From Coniella vitis (Eukaryota; Ascomycota; Sordariomycetes; Diaporthales; Schizoparmaceae), in NCBI GenBank assembly GCA_011317545.1, contig WUJK01000002.1, forward strand, positions 2,418,001 to 2,482,000: DNA of 64,000 bases. The letters are read 5' to 3'. The translations under genes were made by a program, and so were the position numbers. Positions 45,044 through 56,444 of the stretch are shown here, piece after piece; the stretch's first letter is position 1; the number at the start of each line of letters is the position of its first letter. The notes under the pieces were generated by a model that had not been told where the DNA came from, did not search any database, and worked only from the letters and a program-made list of their open reading frames with translations.

Positions 45044-46270
45044 CGTGAACCTCCCAGATTTGTCAAGAAGCAACTAGATGCGAGGCAGCGTTGTAGTTGG
45101 GGTGTCTCTCGGAAGAAGCATTCTCTTGATCGGCCTCTTGACCGAGATATCCGTACGCGATGGATAACGGAAATGTGTGTAGCTTCTCGAAGAAGCAAGA
45201 TGCGCCATAGTGGCTGGGTCCCAGGTGCGGAGGCTTGCGTCTTGGAGCGAAAACGCGAGGAATGTTGGGAGGGTTGACCAAGGGCAGGAGATTGCAAGAG
45301 GGCTTTTGTTGGGCAATCTTCATGTCGAAGAAACGCTGTATCACGTGTTGATGAGAGCCATGAGCTTTTGCAGCATCAGCTGTGGGGCTCAACTTCCTGG
45401 GACGCCGTACTTTGGCTGTATGGAGGAACGGTTTCCTTGGTGTTGCTGATGTCTTTGTGCGAATGCTTTGAAGCGACGTCTTAGCTCGGGTACCCTTACG
45501 AGAGGCTTGGCTCATACATACCAATCCACGGCAAGGCGGCTGTACTATAACAAACACAAGGCTAGCTTTGCCCTCCGTATTTCTGTTGTCCGGACAAACG
45601 TGTCTGGGCTTGTGGATGCCGAAGGGAGCAAGAGGGAAAACTGCTTGTTTTATCAGCATGACAGCACTTGGCGCCGACAGATTGCCAGCGCATTGCGTAG
45701 TAGCGAGGAGATGACAAAGAATGAACTAAAACAAAGGCCACCGGGTAGACCAAACGAAGAGTGGTGCGGCGTGGCCGTGGAATGTCGCCTTGAAGAATGA
45801 ACGATCTTGTTTAGTGCAAACACAGTGTTGGTGTGTGGGTGGCGAGAAGGATCAACTTGAAGTGTATGGCTTGCAGTTCATCAAGTCGATTACTGGATGC
45901 GGTGCACTATAGCTGCCCCTCTCCATTGGCCCTTTGGCCCTATGGCCCTACCTGTGGCCCTTGGGGGCCCACTACAGCAAGGTGTCGTTGTGTCATAAGT
46001 GGACCCCTGTCCTCTACCAAGTGGTGCGGCATCCCACTGAGGGGCAAAGGCCTGGGGGGCCGAACGCGGGACCGGGCACCCGCCTACAGGGACATGCTAG
46101 TGACTCGAATTTTAGTGACTCAAGAAGGCCACTCGGCAGCCGGAGATTGATAATACTTCACCTTCGTCCCTCCTTCTCTCCTCCTCGCCCTCCACTTCCC
46201 CCCTCCACCACCCACGCTCCCCCTTCTCCGTGACACTTTTTCTGGAGCCAATTGCACCTGTCACTTCAAC
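45044..46270. other. PRM1 3' flank and tryptophan synthase promoter
   Basis: No supportable gene. The centre holds repeated GGCCCT/TGGCCC words near 45925-45970. The right end carries the TGACTCA site and a C/T-rich leader (46150-46230) of the tryptophan synthase gene. Confidence 0.6.
46101..46122 (+). promoter_or_regulatory. CPC1/GCN4-type site upstream of tryptophan synthase
   Basis: A perfect TGACTCA lies at 46116-46122, about 150 bp before the ATG, and a one-mismatch TGACTCG at 46101-46107. In filamentous fungi such sites bind the CPC1/CpcA bZIP factor and raise amino-acid synthesis genes under starvation. Function here is inferred from position and the target gene. Confidence 0.75.
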
Positions 46271-48824
46271 ATGGAATCCATCAAGCGCACCTTTCAGCGA
46301 TGCCAGGCCGACAAGAGGGTACGTTTGCTGCTCTGCCCCGGGCGCGAGGCTTGTTCCACTTGGTTGTCGCAAACAGACACGACTTGGCTCGCCCTCTTGT
46401 ATCTGCATGTTCACCAGACTCTTGACTGACGATGCTGTTGCGCTAGCCCGCCCTGGTCGCTTATGTGACAGCAGGCTACCCCAAGCCTGAGGACACGCCC
46501 GAGATCATGCTGGGCATGGAGCGAGGAGGCGCCGGTACGACATTCCTTTGGTGATTGCCTCTAGACCGACAGACGGTTTGCTAACTTGTTATGCGCCCTT
46601 CCCAGATGTCATTGAGCTTGGCGTACCTTTCACAGACCCAATTGCCGACGGCCCCACCATCCAAACCGCCAACACTGTCAGTCCAACCACTATTCACTGT
46701 CTCTGCAAGTCAGGATCTTGCAAAATCCCGCTGACTTGGACCAGGTCGCTCTTGCAAACAACGTGACCCTTGCCGGCACCCTTCAGATCGTCCGTGATGC
46801 ACGAAAGAAGGGCCTCAGGGCTCCCGTCCTCCTCATGGGCTACTACAACCCCATGCGCGCATACGGTGAGGAGAAGCTGCTCGACGACTGCAAGGAGGCT
46901 GGCGTCAACGGTTTCATTCTCGTCGACTTGCCCCCAGAGGAGGCCATCTCCTTCCGCAAGCTCTGCTCGAATGCTGGGTAAGCCACACCTAGACTCACGA
47001 AACCACGACCGAGTAAGGAACTTACTGACACCTGCACACACTACTAGCCTCTCGTACATTCCCCTGATTGCCCCTGCCACCTCCGACAACCGCATGCGCA
47101 TCCTCTGCCAGCTGGCCGACTCTTTTATCTACGTCGTCTCCCGCATGGGTGTTACCGGCGCAACCGGTACCATGAATGCCGATCTGCCCGCCCTGCTGGA
47201 GCGCATCAAGAAGTACTCTGGCAACAAGCCTGCTGCCGTTGGCTTCGGTGTGTCCACGCGCGACCACTTCCTCAGCCTCTCCAGCATCGCCGATGGTGTC
47301 GTTGTAGGCAGCATGATTGTCACAACGCTGCAAAAGGCCCCCGAGGGCCAGGGCCCGAAGGCCGTCGAAGAGTACTGCTCGTACTTGTGCGGCCGTACGG
47401 CCGAGGAGAACTTGACCCGGGAGGTGGGCGTCGTCGAGGCGATTGCACAGGCCAAGGAGCCAGGCGACGCACCAACAGTCGATGCCGTTGTCACGGATGG
47501 CGAGGTCAAGGGCGACGATGCCGCACTCGTGGCCAAGCTGGCATCCATGCACGACAAAATCCCCGACCGCTTTGGCGAGTTTGGTGGCCAGTACGTGCCC
47601 GAATCGCTCATGGACTGTCTGTCGGAGCTCGAGGAGGGCTTTAACAAGGCCAAGGATGACCCAGCCTTTTGGGAGGAGTACCGGTCCTACTACCCCTACA
47701 TGGGCCGTCCTGGGCAGCTGCATCTTGCAGACCGTCTCACCAAGCACGTCGGCGGTGCCAACATCTGGTTGAAGCGTGAGGACTTGAATCACACGGGTAG
47801 CCACAAGATCAACAACGCTATTGGCCAGATTCTGCTTGCAAGGAGACTTGGCAAGACCAAGATTATTGCAGAGACTGGTGCGGGTCAGCACGGTGTGGCC
47901 ACGGCGACGGTGTGTGCCAAGTTTGGCATGGAGTGCACCGTGTACATGGGTGCTGTAAGTCATGAAACCTTGTGTGTCAATTCAACAAACAAACCCTTGC
48001 AAATGCTGACACCTTCACAGGAGGACGTAAGAAGACAGGCTCTGAACGTGTTCCGTATGAAGCTGCTGGGCGCCAAGGTTGTCGCTGTCGAGGCAGGCAG
48101 CAGAACACTGCGCGATGCTGTCAACGAGGCCATGCGCGCCTGGGTCGTCAACCTCGAGGATACGCACTACATCATTGGCTCTGCCATTGGCCCGCACCCC
48201 TTCCCCACCATTGTGCGTACTTTCCAGTCGGTGATTGGCAACGAGACGAAGCAGCAGATGCTCGAGAAGCGCGGTAAGCTGCCGGATGCCGTTGTCGCCT
48301 GTGTTGGTGGCGGCAGCAACGCTGTCGGCATGTTTTACCCCTTTTCTAAGGACCTCTCCGTCAAGCTGGTGGGTGTCGAGGCTGGTGGTGACGGCATCGA
48401 GACCAGCCGGCACTCGGCGACGCTGACGGGCGGGTCCAAGGGCGTACTGCACGGTGTCAAGACGTACGTGCTACAAAACGAGCATGGACAGATTCAAGAC
48501 ACACACTCGGTGTCCGCAGGTCTCGACTACCCTGCCGTGGGCCCCGAGCTGTCGTCTTGGAAGGACAGCAACCGGGCGACGTTTATTGCCGCAACAGACG
48601 AGCAGGCTTTCCGCGGTTTCCGGCTGATTAGCGAGCTCGAGGGTATCATTCCTGCGCTCGAGTCGGCACACGGTATCTATGGTGGCATTGAGCTGGCCAA
48701 GACCATGAAGCCTGACGAGGATGTTGTGATTTGTCTGAGCGGTCGGGGCGACAAGGATGTGCAGAGTGTTGCAGACGAGTTGCCCAAGATCGGACCCAAG
48801 ATTGGCTGGGATTTGCGGTTTTAA
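46271..48824 (+). CDS. trp-3: Bifunctional tryptophan synthase (alpha-beta fusion)
   Basis: This enzyme carries out the last two steps of tryptophan synthesis: the alpha half cleaves indole-3-glycerol phosphate and the beta half joins indole to serine with PLP. Six exons (46271-46318, 46447-46534, 46606-46676, 46745-46977, 47048-47954, 48021-48824) give 716 residues with all phases in agreement. The alpha half has the catalytic block DVIELGVPFTDPIADGP and LLMGYYNP. The beta half starts near residue 320 (FGEFGGQYVPE) and has the PLP lysine Lys400 in HTGSHKINNA and the phosphate loop VGGGSNAVGMF. Order and length fit the fungal fused enzyme (N. crassa trp-3, yeast TRP5). The first four exons are small and clustered in the alpha half. 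The upstream TGACTCA suggests cross-pathway control. Confidence 0.96.
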
Positions 48825-49087
48825 ACAGTGCTGTCTTGTTTGATATATCGCTGTCTGGCTGAAGGATGTACCATAGCATATACTCTGTTTGGTTTTGAAA
48901 ACTGTATAGATTTAGGACTTGTTACGGGGTCATAAATAAAAATGGCTGTCGGGCGGGTTGTACATGGCATTTCTTGAACTGATGAGCCACTTGATCGTAT
49001 CATGTGCACGCGGCTTGTATCTCTGCTGGCCAGTGATTGTCCTGGTTAGATGCCAACCTATTCGAGCACTGGGTTCATTTGCGCACA

Positions 49088-49903
49088 CTATGCCTTGTCG
49101 TTGCCAAGAGCAAACTCTTCACCAGCACTCAACATCCGATCCGTCTCCGCCTGCATGGCTTGCCTTGCCACGTCATCTGTCACCTGGACCATCGCCTCAG
49201 CCACCTGCCTCTCCTTCTTGACCTCCTCCTCAACCTCCTCCTTCGTCTTGGGCACAAGACCCAGCTTTTTCCTCTGCTCCATGAACCTCTGCTGGACTAC
49301 GTCACTCTGCATCAACCTCCAGCGCAGCTTCCACCCCCACGGTCCCAAATCCTTGATCCGCTGCGCCTTGTCCCCCAGCAGATATTCATCCAGCCCGCCC
49401 ACCTTGTCGATTGTCCGGAGGACGCGCGTCGTGACGCGGGTTTGCACAAAGCAGCGCAGGGCAGGGGACCAGAGGCGTTTGCGTTGGACATTGGGACGCC
49501 ACTTGCGAGGGGTCTTGACTTTGTGTTTGGGGGTGACGTTGTGGCCGAACTGGATGCGGGCGCCGGCGTAGAGGCCCGAGTTGGATTGCTTGTAGATGGC
49601 GCGGGGTCCGTAAGGATAGGATGGAATGTGGCTATCGCGGGCGTGTGGCTTGGGGATGGGGATGTGGTGTTGGTTGACGGTGGTGTCGCGCGGGATGCCT
49701 TGGCGGGGGTAGCCTGTTGCGAGGAGGGGCGCGGTGGTGGTGAAGGCGCGGCTTGTCGTCGTTGGTATCCTTTTGGTGGTGGAGGTGGGAGGTATTATGG
49801 CGGCGGCGGCAGCAAGGCAGCTTGTGGTGGGTTGCGAAGAGAGGAGGAGGGACGAAGGCGATGGCCTCGCCAAGAGACCACCGAATCGCAAGGTCGATGC
49901 CAT
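49088..49903 (-). CDS. MRPL24: Mitochondrial ribosomal protein bL28m
   Basis: This intronless 271-residue protein is the mitochondrial large-subunit protein bL28m (yeast MRPL24). The N-terminus is basic and Ser/Thr/Ala-rich (ASTLRFGGLLARPSPSS), as in a presequence. The conserved L28 region follows near residues 90-165, with SNSGLYAGARIQFGHNV, TPRKWRPNVQRKRLWS and RVTTRVLRTIDKVGGLDEYLL. A fungal C-terminal extension rich in Gln, Lys and Glu completes the protein. The start ATG is the first in frame. The gene is convergent with tryptophan synthase (263 bp apart) and divergent from the next gene, with which it may share a promoter. Confidence 0.93.
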   Translation of the reverse strand: MASTLRFGGLLARPSPSSLLLSSQPTTSCLAAAAAIIPPTSTTKRIPTTTSRAFTTTAPLLATGYPRQGIPRDTTVNQHHIPIPKPHARDSHIPSYPYGPRAIYKQSNSGLYAGARIQFGHNVTPKHKVKTPRKWRPNVQRKRLWSPALRCFVQTRVTTRVLRTIDKVGGLDEYLLGDKAQRIKDLGPWGWKLRWRLMQSDVVQQRFMEQRKKLGLVPKTKEEVEEEVKKERQVAEAMVQVTDDVARQAMQAETDRMLSAGEEFALGNDKA

Positions 49904-50385
49904 GATGAGGCGTGTGGCGTGTATTGGCTTGAGCCTGGAGAAGGGCTGTTGGTGATACGAGGTGGTTCAATTGGTCGTCGACTTGGGCGAAAAGAGCGTC
50001 GGGGCGCGTTGCGGCGACGGCGTGGGTATTGTGCCCCAGCGATCGGACGTCCTGATGGCAGACGCAGAAGCTCTCTTTTGCTGGGCTGAGAAAGCTCGAA
50101 ACGGGGAAATTTCACGGCGCTGGGCAGGCTTGCCGGTTCGGCCCGGGGAATGCGGCAGGGGTCAGTGTCACGTGAACACCCGTCTGGCCAACACAGTCCC
50201 GGTAACAGATACATGTGCAAGTACTTTTCCTGCAGGGCAGGGACAAGATCCGTTAACGGGTGCACCTGCCTTCCAACTGCGTTCGGGCTGGGGAAGCCAC
50301 ATTCTCGCACGACACGCACGATTTCCATTTTTGATGTACGAATAAGTCCAACAACAGACCGATCGCATTGCACTTTATTGCTTGC
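49904..50385. other. Divergent promoter between bL28m and next gene
   Basis: This 482-bp region holds the promoters of two genes read outwards. No gene or clear TATA box is seen, which fits housekeeping promoters. Confidence 0.6.
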
Positions 50386-51535
50386 ATGATGCTGCCAACT
50401 GTCGACGACGCGGTGCTGCAGAGCAACCCCGAGTTTGCTGTCCTCTACCACACGCTTACTACAGCCATTCTCAACTCTGATGGAACGACAAAGGACGACC
50501 GCAGCAGAGAAGCCAAGGAGCGAGAGTCAGTCCGCCAGGTTTGTAATCGTCTCATCACTTGTCTTGGTTTCTTTTTGTGCGAGTCACACCCGGGCCGTGT
50601 AAAAGCGCTGACGCTATACTTTGTTGCAGCAACTCGATGGCTACCGCTTGACAGCGGCGAAGGAGCACCTCCTTGTGCAGGCCATTTCATCTGCTACACC
50701 TCCAGAGCAGAAATCAGCAACTGTGCCACTCAGGCGCGGTCAACCGTCATCGTCGTCCATGTCTGACTTGCCAGAGCCACTGCTCGACTTACTGCTGCTT
50801 CTGCCGCCACTCTTGGCGCCCACAGAGCTGAATCATGCCCAGCAGCAACTCTCTTCTGAGCATCTTGAATTGCTCCTCTCCAATCCACCATTCACTTCTC
50901 TTCCCGACCTGCTTCCCGATCTCGCCAGCCTCGTCTCTGCCAACCTGCAATCTTCAGCCGTCCAGCTCGCTCGCATCGCAAATCCAACCACCAACGCCTC
51001 CTTCCTGCACCGCTATATCGCCTCCATCCCTACCCAAATCACATCTGCCCTTGCTTCCGCCCAAGCTGGACCCGCCCGCCTGGCCGCCGCCCGCCTCGCC
51101 ACAGCTACCTCACTCGTTGCCCTCCTCGACAAGCACGCAACCGTCCTGACCACCCTGCTACGCTCCCTTGAGGCCAAGCATGGCGTCGTCGCGCGCTCCC
51201 TCGAGCTTCGTGGCGCAGACGTTGCGCTCCAGGCTCAGAAGGGCGAAGTCGATGCTGCCATGGCACTGTGGAATCTGCGCGGCGGAGTGTACACGCCCGA
51301 GGTGCGCGATGCGCTGGGAAACTATGCCGCGCATGTGCGGGATGGGCAGAGACGGTTGAGAGAGGCGATACGGTCGGTGCAGGCTGAGCTGGCCGAGTAT
51401 GGAGTCGATGTGGAAGGTAAAGGTGAAGGGGGTGATGAGATGAAGGAGAGAAGGTTCCGTGAGATCGCACGGACGCATCGCGATGTGAGGAGGCAGATTG
51501 AAGAGGCCAAGAAAGATTTGGCGCGGTTGAAGTAG
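50386..51535 (+). CDS. Uncharacterised coiled-coil protein, 352 aa
   Basis: Two exons (50386-50538 and 50630-51535) separated by a 91-nt intron give 352 residues. I do not recognise the family. The N-terminus (NPEFAVLYHTLTTAILNSDG) and the segment QLDGYRLTAAKEHLL across the splice look ordered and helical. Leucine- and alanine-rich helices follow. The C-terminal 130 residues have heptad-like spacing and many charged residues (GNYAAHVRDGQRRLREAIRS, RQIEEAKKDLARL), so a coiled coil is likely. No signal peptide or membrane span is seen. A role in a multi-subunit assembly such as a microtubule or kinetochore complex would suit this make-up, but that is a guess. Start: ATGATG at 50386; a TTG-initiated extension upstream has no support. 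Confidence 0.82.
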
Positions 51536-52844
51536 AGATGAAGCTTCGACGTTGACGGTTGCTGAATTGCGCCCGTCAAAGTGTGTTTGGCCTATTCGGC
51601 CAGACGTTCCTTTGCTCGAGAGGTTCATCTGGTAGGTGGTTTTTTCATTTACTGGTCTAATCCGTTGCTAGCTGAAGCTGGCCCTGTCTAGACTCACGAC
51701 CCAAGAAATCACGTTTGTCGTTTTTCTTTCTGGTTTTTTTTTTTAAAAAAAAAATAAAAATTGGCACTGATCTGTTCAGCTTCTTCTGACCCTGTTAGAG
51801 CAGGTTAGAGATACACAGTTACACGGCACCGCATTTTCCGACTCCAGCATACTGAGAGCGTACAATTCGCGATTTCAAGTATCCTTTTCTGGGCTCGCCA
51901 GTGACCAATATTCCGCGATTTGGCTTGTCAAATCTATGGTAATAGCTGGACTTTGTTTGTACTCCACATTTGACGAGATATGAGGTATGCAAGAGTGCCA
52001 CGACTGGCAATCTCGAATGGTCTTGCAACAGAAAGAGTTTGAGCCCATAAGTACAGTCGCTTGCTGTCGAGCTCGCAAGACCCATGAGAGCTGGGTGAAA
52101 GTTCCCCTCTTCTGGTCATTGTGCGGACGCCTGAACACTACTCCTGTTCTTGACTGACCTTTGCTGATGCTGTTCGTGCTTGAAGTGGCAGCCTAATGAA
52201 ATGACATCGACACAAGATGCTGCACGTCCAAGGGCCGTAAGCACCCTCAGCTCAGGGCTGTCTTGATCAACCTACCCTTCCAGTCAGCCCCTCAGCTTCC
52301 AGGAGAGAACGTCGAAGCGTACGCACAATGCATGACGTGTTCTGCCACAAACGAATCGCCGTGGTGGGCACTTGAGTCTGGTACCAGATTGCTAAATGCA
52401 TATGGTCATCGAAGCATTGTGCTTGAGCTGCATAGCCGCCTTGGTATTCGGCTGAATAGGACGTTTCTCGGCCTATAGCTTCGACGATCGCTTACATAGT
52501 AGCTTGAGACCGCATGCATCGGGCAAGGAGATACGCCGTCTTATCACACTCAATCCCCCTCAGCTCCACCTTATTCTCCGCTTAGGTAGTCATGCTTACA
52601 TAGTAAAGTGGGAAGTTCCTTAAAAGAGTATAATCAACGAGCTCAATGGATCCAGGACAGATGGGTCCGAGCATCAACTATTGTTATATCAAGGAAGAAG
52701 AAAAACATCTTCACGTTTTCGTGAGGAAATCGATTTCCAGCCTTGGCCTCAGTCATCAAAATAAAGTGTCGTCAAATCAAGGATTCTCAAACATCGAGAC
52801 ATTTGCTCACAAATCGCCACTACGAACAGAAAGCCCTGTACAAA
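51536..52844. other. Intergenic region
   Basis: No supportable gene. It has the T11A10 palindromic tract at 51734-51754 and TACATAGTA copies at 52493-52501 and 52597-52605. The right end is the promoter of the serine hydrolase gene. Confidence 0.6.
51734..51754. repeat. T11A10 self-complementary tract
   Basis: Eleven T are followed directly by ten A, a perfect AT palindrome about 200 bp after the stop of the coiled-coil protein gene. It may act in 3' end formation on either strand or exclude nucleosomes. Confidence 0.85.
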
Positions 52845-54623
52845 ATGTCTTCCCAGGACGCCTTTGCGCAAGAGCTCATCAAACTTCTCACCCCGCTCGA
52901 TTTTCGTGGTGATAGCAACAAGCACTTCGACCCGGCGAGCTGGTACAATACTCCAGGAGTATCTGTTGCGGTTGGTACAACAGTTACCAAGACTGAATCT
53001 ACACCCCCTGCACCGTCTGCGTCAGTATTTGATACCTACCATACCGCAACATGGGGTGCAAAGCACCTAGACACTCCGGACTCCGCTGTCGACACCGACA
53101 CACTCTTCCAAGCCTGCTCCGTTTCCAAGGCCTTCCAGAGCTTGGCAGTGCTGCACTATGTGAGCGAGGGTGTGATCACCAGTCTCGATGACCCTATCAA
53201 GTGGTACCTCTCAGAGACGACATACAAGACACTTGTCGGCACAGCAGCAGCCAGGGGCGTCCCCTACGAGCTGAGCGCAACACTTGTCGACACGATCACC
53301 ATCACACAGCTGCTCGCGCACGTAGCAGGGACAACGGGCTCGGGCTTTTGGGGCTACCCAATCTCTGCCGACAACCAGCAACCTGTTGTGACATCTACCC
53401 AAGCCCTCCTCGGCGGATTCAGCAACAAGGCCAACAGCACGCCCGTCTATATTAACAGTGTCCCTGGATTGCAGTACAATTACTCGGGCGGCGGCTCCAC
53501 CATTCTGCAAGCCATGCTCGAGCATCTTGAAGCCAGGCGTGCCGCCGAGCAGTCAGATGAAGCTCTTTCCTACGCAGCACTGATGAAGGCTAAAGTGCTT
53601 GCACCTCTAGGCATGACGCGCTCGCTCTACTGCGACGCCGCGCCTCTGGCGCACACGGAGCGCAACTATGCGCGTGGATACCAAAACGGTCACGTCGCGC
53701 TCGAGACGGGCAAGTACCACGTGCACCCAGAACAAGGCGCCGCGGGACTCTGGACGACGCCTGCGGATCTTGTCAAGGGAATGGCGGGGTTTGTGCACAC
53801 GCTGCTGGGGACGACAGACGCGATCCACCTGCCAGATGGTAAAGCGTGGATCCGACCCGATGTCGCGCAAGAGATCTTGCGTAAGAGGGGGGAATTGGCG
53901 CATGGTGAGAGTGCGTACTATTGTGGATTCAACATTGAATTTTTTGATGATGCTACTGGTGACGGGTGGTATAATGAGAAGGACAAAGGATCGGTGCGGA
54001 TTTCGCACGCAGGTGGAAATTGGGGGTACCGATGCTGGGCGGCGGCTGTGTTTCCCTACTCGCCGTCTGATCACCATGATAACAAGGACAACAGCACCGT
54101 CACTATCACAGCGCACGCCGTCATGACAAACTCCAACTGTGGCGGTGAGATCATCGCGCCGACTGTGCACGCCATCAGCCAACACTTTGACGCCCCCTTG
54201 GACTTTGGCAAGCTGGGCAAGAGCGGGCCGTTCTCCGAGTTCCCGCCGGCAATTGCGATGGATCCGGAGCCGAGACTGCCCGGCTCGGCGGGTGGCATAC
54301 TCGGATGGGATGCGTTCGAGGGTGAGTGGGATGTCAAGGGGAGAGCGGGCAAGACATTGGCTGTTGTTGTGACGGCAGGGGTGAAGAGCAATTTGGCCGT
54401 GAGGTTTGCTCATTTGGGGGGTGTGGAGGTGCCGCTCTACGCGGTGGCGGCGAGGCAAGGAAAAGAAGGCAAAGGCAGAGGAGAAAAGACTTGGTCTACA
54501 GTGCTGCGTGCTGGGCCGCTTGATGTGGTTCTTGAGTTTGGGTGGCGGGTTACTGGAGAGGAGAAGAAGGTGGCCCTGACCATGTATACGTGTGGCTCGA
54601 GGATCGAGTGTACCAAGGTGTAG
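52845..54623 (+). CDS. Serine beta-lactamase-like hydrolase
   Basis: A single exon encodes 592 residues with the class C beta-lactamase/penicillin-binding protein fold. The active-site SxxK is Ser92-Val-Ser-Lys95 (CSVSK). The second motif is YNYSGGG near residues 211-217, where Tyr213-Ser-Gly replaces the usual YxN. The third motif is HAGGNWGYRC starting at His388, in place of KTG. There is no signal peptide, so the enzyme is probably intracellular. In fungi, relatives act as esterases or transacylases (LovD type) or as lactonases; the substrate cannot be told here. A C-terminal domain of about 150 residues after the catalytic core ends with a beta-rich region. The ATG at 52845 (CAAAATGTC) is the first good start; the open frame continues upstream only through a non-ATG codon. 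Confidence 0.88.
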   Translation: MSSQDAFAQELIKLLTPLDFRGDSNKHFDPASWYNTPGVSVAVGTTVTKTESTPPAPSASVFDTYHTATWGAKHLDTPDSAVDTDTLFQACSVSKAFQSLAVLHYVSEGVITSLDDPIKWYLSETTYKTLVGTAAARGVPYELSATLVDTITITQLLAHVAGTTGSGFWGYPISADNQQPVVTSTQALLGGFSNKANSTPVYINSVPGLQYNYSGGGSTILQAMLEHLEARRAAEQSDEALSYAALMKAKVLAPLGMTRSLYCDAAPLAHTERNYARGYQNGHVALETGKYHVHPEQGAAGLWTTPADLVKGMAGFVHTLLGTTDAIHLPDGKAWIRPDVAQEILRKRGELAHGESAYYCGFNIEFFDDATGDGWYNEKDKGSVRISHAGGNWGYRCWAAAVFPYSPSDHHDNKDNSTVTITAHAVMTNSNCGGEIIAPTVHAISQHFDAPLDFGKLGKSGPFSEFPPAIAMDPEPRLPGSAGGILGWDAFEGEWDVKGRAGKTLAVVVTAGVKSNLAVRFAHLGGVEVPLYAVAARQGKEGKGRGEKTWSTVLRAGPLDVVLEFGWRVTGEEKKVALTMYTCGSRIECTKV

Positions 54624-55551
54624 ATGAGACTTGACTACAGACGTAGTAGACATGTCTGTTGACAAAATCACCAAGCTGGGTCTGCTATGTTGGCCGTCGA
54701 GCGCAACCGGATGAAGAGAAGAGCTGCCTTTGTTTTGTCCCTCCGGCCAGAGATACGATTTCGCGTCACATATAAGTCTGTTGACTTTTGTCTGCGCGGC
54801 CAGCAGTGTGTGAAGGTGGAATGGACTTTGTTTTTTGATCGGTATTTATTCCTACAGCCCAGCTTTCGCCATGTACTACTACCATGGCGCCCTGCTGGCT
54901 AAATGAACGTTTCATGTGGACACACGATCAAAGCCTAGGCCTTGCGCTCGACTTGAGCAGCTATATAGGAACTGGGGATATAAAGAAGACCCGTTTGGAT
55001 ATGATTGGTGAGATCTATAGAGTTTAGATGCCTTGATTATGAAAGACAACTAGGGTCTGGCAGTAAGACTTGAAGAGCAGAAGCGGAAGGGGAGGGAGGA
55101 TACGCGAGCTCTGCAGCGAGAGATTTCACACGGTGGGGGGGGGGGGTTTAAGAACAGAAGCATCAGTAATCGATCATTACTTTTGGATTTTAAGTATGGC
55201 ATACCACTAAGTTTATATGTGCGTTACCAGGTAAGCGTGTATATATATATACATGTGTGTGTGTGTGTGTGTTTTGCAAATCAGGGTGGCTATGGAACCT
55301 TGAGCACATGGACACATTCAGTAGACGGCGGTTGACAGTTCACATTGCAGTCATGGACCAATCCTCACCGAATGCTACCTATGAGTCAAGTCTATTTCGT
55401 GCCTTTGATCTATCTGCGTACTGTGAATCTAAGTTTGGCCGGGTTTCCTCCTGGACGGGTATATCTATGGCGTATTAGTTACTAGATATGGTAATAACAT
55501 ATATATATATATATATATATAGCCTGGCATTTGTACGTGGTAGAAGACTCT

Positions 55552-55581
55552 TACATAGTACTATATACCTGCTACTATGTA
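55552..55581. repeat. Inverted pair of TACATAGTA motifs
   Basis: TACATAGTA at 55552-55560 and TACTATGTA at 55573-55581 face each other across a 12-bp spacer. The site lies in a gene-poor region. Confidence 0.85.
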
Positions 55582-56175
55582 GTCACCCATGGATGTGTAT
55601 GTTTACTGACCAAAAGGGTGGATTAATATAAGTAATACTCAGTGGCCTTATATAACAAGTGAGCGCTCATCTGGCAGTGTTTGTACAGGCTTCTGCGCCC
55701 CCCATAGCATGAATGTCGCCGGTTCCCTCATTGCAATGTATATATTTTCTTTCTCATCATCGCTGCCATTGCCAGTATATGTTATTGACAGCTTTCTTTT
55801 TAAAACATCTTGAACACTGTGTGTGTGGCAAGGAAATCCAATACTCCATCATCACATCACCTTGACCTGATGTGCAAGTTGCAAATTAGTATGCACGTAA
55901 CCCTCCTTTTCTTTTAATCACCCAGTTGTGCATGTTATACATTCTTACACATCAGCAAGCACATGGACGCATGGACGCATGGACACAACGCTGTGACCTT
56001 GCTCCTCATCAAGGCAAACGCCGCCGTTAATAACAGTGGGTTTTTCTATTTTTACCAAATTTCCACGTGTGCCCCCCCCCCCGCCCGGCTTGTGCCTCGC
56101 CCGTCCGTGTCTTTGCCTCACCTCGACTGTTTGCAAGTGGCAATTCGGGACAGATATATGTACTATGTATATATG

Positions 56176-56210
<35 letters not shown>

Positions 56211-56411
56211 GTCTGCAGACAAATCAAAAAAGGGGGTGTACGAAGTCGTGAAACCAATACACAACCACCTTGGGAGAATTCTAATCATCCCGTTCTGCTC
56301 CCCTCGTTTCCCAGCTCAGCGCTACGGGAGAACTTTTCCAGATTTTCCTCTGGAATCGGAGAGGAGCTAGCCCAATGTTGATAGTGTTATTGATATACAC
56401 ACACACACATA

Positions 56412-56444
56412 CCCCCCCCCCAAAAAAAAAAAAAAAAAAAAAAA
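56412..56444. repeat. C10A23 homopolymer junction
   Basis: A run of ten C is followed directly by about 23 A with no gene nearby. A similar but shorter C/A junction occurs near 57538-57557. Confidence 0.85.

Noticed and set aside
45063..45659. Minus-strand open frame of 198 codons downstream of PRM1
   Set aside because: No recognisable domain, unusual composition and no splice or promoter support.
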